From positions 1 through 27,945 of the forward strand of contig CAZOBH010000015.1 in NCBI GenBank assembly GCA_964578175.1: 27,945 bases of DNA, written 5' to 3'. Both the position numbers and the translations under genes were made by a program. Under the pieces are notes generated by a model. That model was not told the DNA's origin and did no database searches. It was given only the letters and a program-made list of their open reading frames with translations. The DNA comes from RUG11788 sp964578175 (GTDB lineage: Bacteria > Bacillota_I > Bacilli_A > RF39 > UBA660). Each line of letters starts with the position of its first letter. Within the stretch, counting starts at the first letter, position 1. Below are positions 9,488 through 16,066 of this stretch, one piece after another.

Positions 9488-9496
9488 ATTATAACA
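9488..9496 (-). promoter_or_regulatory. Candidate extended -10 promoter for the giant repeat protein
   Basis: TG-T-TATAAT on the minus strand, 28 nt upstream of the ATG at 9460. No good -35 is present at 16-18 nt. GAGG lies 12 nt upstream of the start codon. A terminator for the preceding gene lies just upstream, so an independent promoter is expected here. Confidence 0.5.
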
Positions 9497-9526
9497 TAGA
9501 TATATTAATAAAAATATAAAATCAAA

Positions 9527-9552
9527 ATAAAAAAAGTGATTATTTTAATCAC
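9527..9552 (-). terminator. Terminator after the 500-residue coiled-coil protein
   Basis: GTGATTAAAATAATCAC hairpin (9536-9552) followed by TTTTTTTAT on the minus strand. The stop codon TGA (9549-9551) lies inside the stem. Confidence 0.8.
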
Positions 9553-11051
9553 ATTTTTTCACACTCTAACATAAAACTAATATCATTTATTTTTATACTA
9601 GATCTAGCTATATTTTCATAAGTTAATATCTTATCAATTTCATTAATAGTATTTTCAATATTATCTACTTCTAAATCAGTAACTGTAATATTAATATTAT
9701 CTAAACGATATCTATCTACTATTAATTCTTTCATTTGTTTTTCATCAAGTAAAGCAATATTATCTAATAATTCATATTTATTACATAAAATATTTTTATT
9801 TAATTCTCTAAACAAGTTGTCAATTTCATCAAAACTTAATTCTTCTTTATTTTCTTTTACTCTATTATAAAAATATAAGAAATTACCTGAAATAAGTTTA
9901 AATACATTTAAAATAGTACTATCTTTTTGAACTTGTTTATATATTAAATCATTAAATCTAATATTATCTAATTCATCATACTTAGTAATTAATTCTTTTA
10001 AAACTTCTTTATATTCAAATAAATCATCTTCAGAACTACTCTTTTTCTTAAATGGTAAAATACTTTTCTTTGATGGATTTTTATTAAGATTTATTAATTT
10101 ACTACTTAATTTATCAATATCTTTTAAAGCTGTATCTAATATTCCTTTATAACTATCTTTATTTTCAATTCTAGTTCTCATATCTTTTAATAAATAATCA
10201 TATTTAATAATTAAATTATATTCTTTTAAAGAATTAGATAATTTAACTAAATTATCATAAGAGAAATTCTCTCCAAAATAATTATTTTTCTTTTTATCAA
10301 TAGTTATCTCACTATAATCATTTAAAGAATATTCTTTATTCATAAATTTATTATAAATTAGATATGGATCACTACTTTTAATTAATTCTAATTCTTCATA
10401 TAAAGAAATAATATTATTATGTATTTCTTCTAAATTATTATTCTTTTTATATTCTTCATACTTGTCAGAATAATATTTATCTATTACTTTTTTATTATTT
10501 AAATATATATTTTTAAAATTAATCTCAATAGTTTTTATAATCTCTGGATACTTCCAGTATATTTCTTCAAATTTTGTTTTTAAATCATTATCATCATTTG
10601 TAGTTATAAGAGTATCTATATATGTTTTTACATAATTATTGTAATCAAACATAGAACTAGTTATAACAACTCCAACTGATTCAAAATTGTCAATTAGTTT
10701 TCTGATACATTCATTTACCTTAGGTAAATCATCTTTATAATTAATCATTTTTGATAAATAATAATCTAATTCTAATTTTTCATAAGATGTATTATTCTCA
10801 TTAATTATATTTAAAATCTTATCATTTAATTCAGTTTCTTTTTCTTTTATAACTTCATTTTCAGCTACACTAGATATATTATTTTTTCTTCTTTCTATTT
10901 CTTTATTAACTAGATCAAGAAAAGCATTATTAAACTCTTCTTCTTCAGCAATGAATTCACTTTTTTTCTTTTTATTTTCTTTATTATTAGTTGGCATTAC
11001 ATCTAAAACATTTTTAAACTCTTCATATTTTTCAATTAAAGCATCTTTCAT
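9549..11051 (-). CDS. Large soluble, alpha-helical, Lys/Glu-rich protein of unknown function
   Basis: A 500-residue protein without signal peptide or membrane segment. It is very rich in Lys, Glu, Asn, Ile and Leu, with long helical and probably coiled-coil stretches (for example residues 60-130 and 185-245). A basic patch, NPSKKSILPFKKKSSSEDD, lies near residues 325-343. I do not recognise the family. The ATG at 11051 overlaps the TGA of the 39-codon micro-gene upstream (ATGA), so the two are probably translationally coupled. It stands between the fibre subunit pair and the giant repeat protein, inside a block otherwise devoted to surface proteins, and may be a cytoplasmic partner of them. 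That role is inference from position only. Confidence 0.8.
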   Translation of the reverse strand: MKDALIEKYEEFKNVLDVMPTNNKENKKKKSEFIAEEEEFNNAFLDLVNKEIERRKNNISSVAENEVIKEKETELNDKILNIINENNTSYEKLELDYYLSKMINYKDDLPKVNECIRKLIDNFESVGVVITSSMFDYNNYVKTYIDTLITTNDDNDLKTKFEEIYWKYPEIIKTIEINFKNIYLNNKKVIDKYYSDKYEEYKKNNNLEEIHNNIISLYEELELIKSSDPYLIYNKFMNKEYSLNDYSEITIDKKKNNYFGENFSYDNLVKLSNSLKEYNLIIKYDYLLKDMRTRIENKDSYKGILDTALKDIDKLSSKLINLNKNPSKKSILPFKKKSSSEDDLFEYKEVLKELITKYDELDNIRFNDLIYKQVQKDSTILNVFKLISGNFLYFYNRVKENKEELSFDEIDNLFRELNKNILCNKYELLDNIALLDEKQMKELIVDRYRLDNINITVTDLEVDNIENTINEIDKILTYENIARSSIKINDISFMLECEKM

Positions 11052-11167
11052 TCTTGATTTTCCTCAGTTAATTTCTTTTTCTCAGCTTCAAGCATTTCTT
11101 TATGCTCAATAACTAGTCTATATATATCAATTAATTCTTCATTAGTAATATTTTTTAAATGTTCCAT
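11048..11167 (-). CDS. 39-residue micro-protein, translationally coupled to the 500-aa gene
   Basis: A short gene reading MEHLKNITNEELIDIYRLVI and continuing through a Lys/Glu-rich helix to ENQE. Its ATG at 11167 has AGGAG at good distance and its TGA overlaps the next ATG as ATGA. The peptide is amphipathic and helical throughout with no signal or membrane segment, so it is probably cytoplasmic. The strong ribosome-binding site, the four-base overlap and the non-random helical composition support a real gene rather than a leader artefact. It could be a small partner of the 500-residue protein or only a coupling leader. Confidence 0.72.
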   Translation of the reverse strand: MEHLKNITNEELIDIYRLVIEHKEMLEAEKKKLTEENQE

Positions 11168-11190
11168 AATTACACTCCTACTATAAAATA

Positions 11191-11220
11191 ATCTTATCAC
11201 AATTAGTTAAAAAACAAAAT
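11191..11220 (-). promoter_or_regulatory. Candidate promoter for the micro-gene and 500-aa gene
   Basis: Extended -10 TG-A-TAAGAT (11191-11199) with a weak TTTTGT -35 at 17 nt spacing, just downstream of the terminator that ends the subunit gene. Confidence 0.42.
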
Positions 11221-11240
11221 AAAAAAGGAGTTTAAACTCC
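11214..11240 (-). terminator. Terminator after the major secreted subunit
   Basis: On the minus strand GGAGTTTAAACTCC is followed by TTTTTTATTTTG, a compact perfect hairpin plus T-run placed 10 nt after the stop codon at 11249. Confidence 0.85.
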
Positions 11241-11248
11241 CTTATTTA

Positions 11249-12262
11249 TTAACTTGTTGCAGTTGTAAATGATACGTTAAATGAAATGTCAGTTCCTGTA
11301 GCATTGTTTTCACAATCGATATCTTGTCCTTCAACCCACATATAAATACGTACTTTTGTAACTCCTGCTTCTAGTGTAGTAAATGTATTATTAGCTGCAT
11401 TTCCTTCAGCTGTTTTAATAGCTGGGTTCATAACAGTTGCGTAACCTGCTTCTGTTCCTGTTCCAACAACAGTATTTTTCAAATTTCCATTACTAAACTC
11501 TTTATTAAGACCACGATATGTAGTTGCAGCACTAGTTGATGCAGTAACTCCATATTCATTAGCAACTATTAATGCTTGAGATGTATGAGAAGTATAATTT
11601 GGTTCCCATATAATTGCATCTGTTGCTCCTGAATTATTAAGTGCAGTTAAACTACTTACAGCGTCAGTTGATGCACCATGTCCAAGAATTACAAATCCTA
11701 CACGTGCACTATTTTTAAGACCTTTATCTGTAGTTTGTTCAGATGTTCCTGCAATATTTACAGCTTTATGAGATACATTAGATGTTCCTGCTAAAAATAC
11801 TTGTTGAGTAGTATCAGTTTTTAAGAATACATCAAATGCTATATAATATCCTTCAGATCCAGCTGTATCTGTTTGTTTAGTAGATGTAATTAAGTAATCT
11901 CCTGTTGTTTCATCATTAGAGATAGCTCCTAAATACATATTCATTCTTCCATTAGAAATTGTTCCATCACTTGATACTGCAGTTACAGATGCAGGTACTT
12001 GGTTAACTGCTCCACTATAAGCATTATCAGTTATATCAGTATTTGTAATAACTGATTTCCAAGATACAGCATCAGTTGATATTTGAAGACCATTACTTGC
12101 TTCTACTTGTAAATCAAGTGCTTGAATTGTAACAATTTGGTTTGCAGTAAACCATGCATATGTTGCAGTTCCTAGCATAATGATTGTTAACAATAAAAGA
12201 AGTAACAATGATCTTAATCTTTTTTCTTTTTTCTTCTTTTTAACATTTCTTTTTACGCTCAT
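11249..12262 (-). CDS. Secreted fibre-type subunit with SipW-type signal peptide (probable abundant subunit)
   Basis: A 337-residue protein. A Lys/Arg-rich N-terminus (residues 4-17) precedes a hydrophobic core (18-34) ending TATYA-WFTANQ. This fits the signal peptides of SipW-processed TasA/camelysin-like proteins, with cleavage most likely after Ala36. The mature part is rich in Ala, Thr, Ser, Gly and Asn with few Lys, unlike its neighbours, and its codons are less AT-extreme. Both suggest high expression (inference). The C-terminal 35 residues carry WVEGQDIDCENN, with one Cys (317). The same motif ends the upstream partner protein. ATG at 12262 with AGGAG whose first bases overlap the previous stop TAG; 11-nt gap, so the two form one unit. 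The exact fold is not assigned. Confidence 0.78.
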   Translation of the reverse strand: MSVKRNVKKKKKEKRLRSLLLLLLLTIIMLGTATYAWFTANQIVTIQALDLQVEASNGLQISTDAVSWKSVITNTDITDNAYSGAVNQVPASVTAVSSDGTISNGRMNMYLGAISNDETTGDYLITSTKQTDTAGSEGYYIAFDVFLKTDTTQQVFLAGTSNVSHKAVNIAGTSEQTTDKGLKNSARVGFVILGHGASTDAVSSLTALNNSGATDAIIWEPNYTSHTSQALIVANEYGVTASTSAATTYRGLNKEFSNGNLKNTVVGTGTEAGYATVMNPAIKTAEGNAANNTFTTLEAGVTKVRIYMWVEGQDIDCENNATGTDISFNVSFTTATS

Positions 12263-12273
12263 TTTTCCAACTC

Positions 12274-12984
12274 CTATCTTATATGTTCTTCTGTAAATTT
12301 CATGTGCATTTTTAATTCTCCACCAATAATATTATTGTTGCAATCAGGATCATCGCCTTCAAGCCATATAACAATCGTATATCTATCTAAATCATTGGGT
12401 TTGAAATTTTTTCTTTGTTCAAGGATAACTATATTTTCTTTACTTTCAATATCACTTCTAAACGGTGTTGTACCTTCCTCTGGTTCATCAGCTATAGAAT
12501 TCTTCTTGGCATAAGTTATACTTTCACCATTTCTATAAATTCTAATTCTAACAGCTTCATCTACGTTTTTAATAATATCATCAAGTACAAGTTCATACCA
12601 GTAATTAATAGTTTCTTTTCCCTGGTTCTCAGCATAAAAACTATAAGCTATATAGTTTTTTCCATTATGTGGTCCATCAGCTTCAGTATCTATATTTTGG
12701 GGTAACCACTTATATGATATATTATCCATAAATTTTATAGGTGATGCTTCTAATTTTCTTTTTCCCTGAGAATTATTTAAACTCTCAAAAATCGCAAGTC
12801 CACTTTTTAAAGTATCATTAGAATCAAGAGTTATTGTAAAACGACCTTCATTATATATAATTCTTAATATTAAATATAGAATTGTAAGTAATAATAATAA
12901 AATTAATAAAGATAATTTAATTATTCTCGATTTTCGTTTTCTTTTTTTGATTTTATCTGCTTTTACAACTACCTCTTTCGCCAT
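12274..12984 (-). CDS. Membrane-anchored TasA-like subunit with the same C-terminal WxEGxDxDC motif
   Basis: A 236-residue protein with a basic cytoplasmic N-terminus (residues 10-20, KIKKRKRKSR), one membrane segment (21-43) and an extracellular beta-rich domain. No Ala-x-Ala site follows the hydrophobic core, so it may stay anchored. It contains DNISYKWLP near residue 90 and ends with WLEGDDPDCNNN (Cys215), the motif shared with the 337-residue subunit it precedes. The ATG at 12984 with GGTGA is preferred over an upstream TTG in the same frame. A strong sigma-A-type promoter lies upstream. Position as first gene of a two-gene unit suggests an anchor or initiator for the abundant subunit, by analogy with the TapA/TasA pair of Bacillus; this is inference. 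Confidence 0.72.
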   Translation of the reverse strand: MAKEVVVKADKIKKRKRKSRIIKLSLLILLLLLTILYLILRIIYNEGRFTITLDSNDTLKSGLAIFESLNNSQGKRKLEASPIKFMDNISYKWLPQNIDTEADGPHNGKNYIAYSFYAENQGKETINYWYELVLDDIIKNVDEAVRIRIYRNGESITYAKKNSIADEPEEGTTPFRSDIESKENIVILEQRKNFKPNDLDRYTIVIWLEGDDPDCNNNIIGGELKMHMKFTEEHIR

Positions 12985-13026
12985 ATGATCACCAACGCAC
13001 AATATTTTTATCTATTATACAAATTA

Positions 13027-13055
13027 ATTATAAACCACCATATTATAAAAATCAA
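13027..13055 (-). promoter_or_regulatory. Sigma-A-type promoter of the two-gene subunit unit
   Basis: TTGATT (13050-13055), 17-nt spacer, TATAAT (13027-13032) on the minus strand, 42 nt upstream of the ATG at 12984. Confidence 0.7.
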
Positions 13056-13099
13056 CAACTTTAAAATTAAATAATAACCTTAATGTTAACTTTAAAATG

Positions 13100-13117
13100 T
13101 CTGTGTAAATTGACAGA
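13100..13117. promoter_or_regulatory. Inverted repeat TCTGT-N8-ACAGA between divergent subunit genes
   Basis: A perfect 5-bp inverted repeat in the 206-bp divergent region between the genes starting at 12984 (minus) and 13191 (plus). It could be an operator common to both. No known regulator motif is recognised. Confidence 0.25.
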
Positions 13118-13137
13118 AAAATTACAATTATTCGTTC

Positions 13138-13163
13138 TTGACTTTACATTTATATATTATAAT
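13138..13163 (+). promoter_or_regulatory. Candidate promoter for the plus-strand TasA-like gene
   Basis: TTGACT is followed by TATAAT with only 14 nt between them; read as TTCTTG the spacing is 17 nt. The TATAAT lies about 30 nt upstream of the ATG at 13191, which has GGAGG 10 nt upstream. The -10 is convincing, the -35 is not. Confidence 0.4.
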
Positions 13164-13190
13164 TAAAGTGAGAATGGAGGCGTATATTCT

Positions 13191-13787
13191 ATGGCTAGAA
13201 TAATTAACAATCGATTATTTAGATTTATGATTGCCTTTGCTTTATTATGCCTTCTTTTAGGAATGATCCAATCTACTTATGCAAAGTATGTATCATCAGC
13301 TGACGCAACAGGTAAATTCACTATCGCAGAATGGACATTTAAAGTTAATAATATTGACGTTGTATCAGGAAGTAATTTTAATAATACATTAATACCAACT
13401 TATGATAATAATCAAAATATAAAAGATGGGGTTATCGCACCAACTAGTACTGGATATTTTGATATTGTAGTAGATTCATCTAGAGTTGAAGTTTCATATA
13501 ATCAAACTATTACTGTTACGGTAGGAGACAATAATACGATTAGTGATTTAAAAGTGACAGGTTATAAGATAAATAATGGAGATACCGTGGTTTTATCAAA
13601 TACTAATAATACTATCTCTACTACTCATAATTTAACAGACACTAATACATTAAATACTTATAGAATATTTATTGAATGGTACGATGGTGAAGGCGAAGCA
13701 ATGAATAACGCCGCTGATACAAGTGCTGCATCAAACGGCGTCGCTAGTGTTAAAGTTAATTTAAACTTTACTCAAAAAGCTAATTAG
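13191..13787 (+). CDS. TasA/camelysin-like secreted protein, lone plus-strand gene
   Basis: A 198-residue protein. Short basic start, hydrophobic core (residues 11-27), then STYA-KYVSSADATGKFTIAEW, giving probable SipW-type cleavage after Ala31. The pattern A-K-Y-(V/I)-(S/T)-x2-(D/E)-x-T-(x3-4)-(I/V)-A-x-W is typical of the family. The mature domain contains KDGVIAPTSTGYFDIVVDSS near residues 82-102. This resembles the VEDGYFAPGSSAEYEIEIDA segment of the 182-residue protein at 20980-21528, so the two are paralogues. It ends FTQKAN. It is divergent from the two-gene subunit unit and convergent with the ten-gene operon, overlapping the last operon gene by 8 bp within a palindrome. Being alone on this strand it can be expressed independently of the operon. 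Confidence 0.8.
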   Translation: MARIINNRLFRFMIAFALLCLLLGMIQSTYAKYVSSADATGKFTIAEWTFKVNNIDVVSGSNFNNTLIPTYDNNQNIKDGVIAPTSTGYFDIVVDSSRVEVSYNQTITVTVGDNNTISDLKVTGYKINNGDTVVLSNTNNTISTTHNLTDTNTLNTYRIFIEWYDGEGEAMNNAADTSAASNGVASVKVNLNFTQKAN

Positions 13788-13809
13788 CATTTTGAGTAAT
13801 TTTTATTTT
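13768..13809 (+). terminator. Palindromic terminator inside two convergent coding ends
   Basis: 13768-13799 is a 32-nt near-perfect palindrome: arms TTACTCAAAA and TTTTGAGTAA around GCTAATTAGC. It contains the TAG stop codons of both convergent genes. On the plus strand it is followed by TTTTTATTTT, a good T-run, so it should terminate the plus-strand gene. On the minus strand the following bases are not T-rich enough for a strong intrinsic terminator, although the hairpin is equal. Confidence 0.75.
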
Positions 13810-14406
13810 GATTTTTAAAGTAATAGATGGTGTTGATGGATGAGTATTTTTAAATGATGCTGATCTAATTCCCCATTCGGTATCAGTTTCATCATCACCT
13901 TGTTCATAAGGCCAAACTATATTTACCGAGTAAACTGAACTACCATTACCAGATTGCATTACTTGATTAGTAAGTCCAAAGGTAATTTTAAAAGGATAAT
14001 CATTTGCAAGTTGTTGTTCAAACTCACTACTTGTAACATCAGTATCTAATACTTCTTCATGAGATTGAGTTTTACCTTCTACAGTTTTTATAACATCACC
14101 CAATATATTTGCTTCTAATATTTCATATGTAACAGTAGCTGATACTTCACTTCTATTACGTGCAGTTAATTCATATACATAATCAGTCATTCCAGGATAT
14201 ATATCATCAACTTGAACATTTACTGTATTAGATACCTCATTATCTCCTGCTTCAAAGTTAACATCCCACGCTTTAACATGGACATCCATATGATTTTGAA
14301 CAGTATTAACATATATAAACCAAGCTGTTGTATTAACTACTAATAAGACGATTAAAAATAAAATTTGATGTATTTTTATACGTCTTTTTTTCTTTTTCTT
14401 TTTCAT
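13780..14406 (-). CDS. TasA-like secreted protein, last gene of the ten-gene operon
   Basis: A 208-residue protein. A run of Lys/Arg (residues 2-9) precedes a hydrophobic core (13-25) and NTTAWFIYVNT. The AWF after the core is shared with the AYAWF of the 337-residue subunit. The mature part starts with a strand pair around VHVKAWDVNFEAGD, followed by VDDIYPGMTDYVYEL near residues 66-80, the (P/A)G position common to TasA-like proteins. The gene lies 24 nt after the SipW-like peptidase gene, an arrangement that suggests the two are enzyme and substrate. Its last codons (TQNAN) are encoded by the shared palindrome. ATG at 14406 chosen; a TTG one codon upstream has slightly better ribosome-site spacing. 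Confidence 0.77.
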   Translation of the reverse strand: MKKKKKKRRIKIHQILFLIVLLVVNTTAWFIYVNTVQNHMDVHVKAWDVNFEAGDNEVSNTVNVQVDDIYPGMTDYVYELTARNRSEVSATVTYEILEANILGDVIKTVEGKTQSHEEVLDTDVTSSEFEQQLANDYPFKITFGLTNQVMQSGNGSSVYSVNIVWPYEQGDDETDTEWGIRSASFKNTHPSTPSITLKIKIKITQNAN

Positions 14407-14430
14407 CAAATAGAATCACCACTCTATCTT

Positions 14431-14958
14431 TTATTCTTCATCTTCATCCTTTCTTACCACAAAAGATGATATAAATTCTACTGAGAATAATCCAGCTACA
14501 ACTACAAATATAATAAAATAAGCTACTGGATTAGTCATAATCTTTCCTAGGAAACTAAAGAATACTGTTTTATAAACAACTTTTCCATATACTTGATCCA
14601 TATTTATAGCTGGATCTTCTACATTATTATTTATTCCTTTAGTTTTTAGTTTTTCTACACCTTCATATTCAAACTTTTCTATAACTCTATGAGTTACTAT
14701 AAGTCCATTTACATTAGATTCTTTTCCAAGATATGTAACATCATCATCAATAGATATATCTTTATAATCACATTTCTTAACTACTATAATATCTCCAGGT
14801 ACATATTCTGGTTTCATACTTCCAGTAATTATTTGAAATATATAATAATCACCTACTGTTACTTTATTATTACTTACTCTTTGTACAATTATCATACCAA
14901 GAAGTAATAATAAGAAAACAGTTACAATAATTCTTATTATCTTTAATATAATTCTCAT
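14431..14958 (-). CDS. sipW: SipW-like signal peptidase I, catalytic residues intact
   Basis: A 175-residue protein with an N-terminal membrane helix (8-26), a short catalytic domain and a C-terminal helix (143-166) followed by an acidic tail DEDEE. The nucleophile is Ser47 in ITGSMKPEYVPGD. His90 in LIVTHRV replaces the Lys general base of ordinary bacterial peptidases, which is the defining feature of the archaeal/ER-type SipW branch. An Asp follows in NNNVEDPA (115). These positions are close to those of Bacillus subtilis SipW (Ser47, His87). It cleaves TasA-like preproteins at the outer membrane face. Its ATG overlaps the TGA of the DUF2357 gene (ATGA), so its synthesis is tied to the ATPase-partner gene. 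Confidence 0.92.
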   Translation of the reverse strand: MRIILKIIRIIVTVFLLLLLGMIIVQRVSNNKVTVGDYYIFQIITGSMKPEYVPGDIIVVKKCDYKDISIDDDVTYLGKESNVNGLIVTHRVIEKFEYEGVEKLKTKGINNNVEDPAINMDQVYGKVVYKTVFFSFLGKIMTNPVAYFIIFVVVAGLFSVEFISSFVVRKDEDEE

Positions 14959-16058
14959 AAACTAATTCCTTCAATCTTATCTAGATATGACTTAATATGA
15001 TCACTAAATACATTTTGAATCTCATATAAACTAGCTTCTTTCTTATACTTAGTTATAGCTATTTTTTGACCTACTTTACTAGCTAATGTTGATAAAGGTA
15101 AATCTGAGTTAAGTTCTACTATCTTTTGAATTAAATTATCAGTTAATTCCTCAATTACTTCCTCTTTATTAGACATAGCGCTTTCTTCACTTAAAGTATT
15201 AATAGCTAAATAATCAAGTAAGAATGAATTATCTATATATTCTTTTAAGATACCATTATCTTCATATTTTTTATTTTCTTTAACTGTCTTACTAGTATCA
15301 GCTACATGCTCTTGTAAATAATTCCATAGAACCATAGCATATTGGAAATTAGTATTTTTAAGAATTACATTAGTTTTTTTAACTGGAGGTATAACTTTAG
15401 CTGCATGCATTCTTCTTAAATCTTTATATACTTCACTATTAGTAAGCATTTTAATATTATCATCTAGTTTTTTAATTCTTTCTTCAATAGAACCTCCTTC
15501 TGGTTCTTTACTATCTATTAAACTAGATGTTAAATTAACTTCAATTGTTACTTGTTCTAATCCTACTTTACTTTTAGCGTGATATTCACATTTTTTAATA
15601 TCTCTTAAAGTAGAATTAGTTAATAAAGTTTTCTTTTTTAATTCAAGAAAATTAGACATATTTTGAATTAAAGTATATATAAGTCTATTTTCATAAGTAT
15701 CATAACTTTCTTCTTTATTAATATTTAATATTTTAGATGGTTTTACTTCTCCATCATCATCTATTTCTTGAATATAATTAGTATGACTTGATAGATGTCT
15801 AATACTTTCAGCAGTAATACGACGTGCAAGTTCTACTTTAACCACTTCTTCTTCATTAATGATAAACCTATTTGGATTTCTCAAAATATTATCTAGATAA
15901 GGAATAGTTCTCTCCATTAATTCAAGCCATTCAAAATCTACTTCTACTTTTTTTAAATCTTTATCTATTACTAAACTAGATCTAGTATTTTCAGTAAATT
16001 TATCTATTTTTTCTTCATTTGAACTTTTATATAAATCTAATATCTTAATATTCTTCAT
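14955..16058 (-). CDS. DUF2357-like partner of a McrB-type ATPase, without a visible nuclease domain
   Basis: A 367-residue soluble protein. The diagnostic segment is ESYDTYENRLIYTLIQNM (residues about 138-155), matching the YDTYENRF signature of DUF2357 proteins. It is preceded by EVVKVELARRITAESIRHL and followed by a long helical region and NTNFQYAMVLWNYLQEH (about 235-251). DUF2357 proteins usually sit next to a McrB-like AAA+ gene, and many carry a C-terminal PD-(D/E)xK nuclease, playing the McrC role. Here I see no D-x(n)-E-x-K core and the C-terminal 110 residues are helical and Lys/Glu-rich, so it is probably not a nuclease. It follows the AAA+ gene by 8 nt and overlaps the SipW-like gene by 4. 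I infer an adaptor or activator of the ATPase. Confidence 0.75.
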   Translation of the reverse strand: MKNIKILDLYKSSNEEKIDKFTENTRSSLVIDKDLKKVEVDFEWLELMERTIPYLDNILRNPNRFIINEEEVVKVELARRITAESIRHLSSHTNYIQEIDDDGEVKPSKILNINKEESYDTYENRLIYTLIQNMSNFLELKKKTLLTNSTLRDIKKCEYHAKSKVGLEQVTIEVNLTSSLIDSKEPEGGSIEERIKKLDDNIKMLTNSEVYKDLRRMHAAKVIPPVKKTNVILKNTNFQYAMVLWNYLQEHVADTSKTVKENKKYEDNGILKEYIDNSFLLDYLAINTLSEESAMSNKEEVIEELTDNLIQKIVELNSDLPLSTLASKVGQKIAITKYKKEASLYEIQNVFSDHIKSYLDKIEGISL

Positions 16059-16066
16059 AATATCAC

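Noticed and set aside
11048..11051. Mycoplasma genetic code (TGA as Trp)
   Set aside because: TGA acts as a stop in ATGA overlaps at 11048-11051 and 14955-14958, and Trp codons in conserved motifs are TGG.
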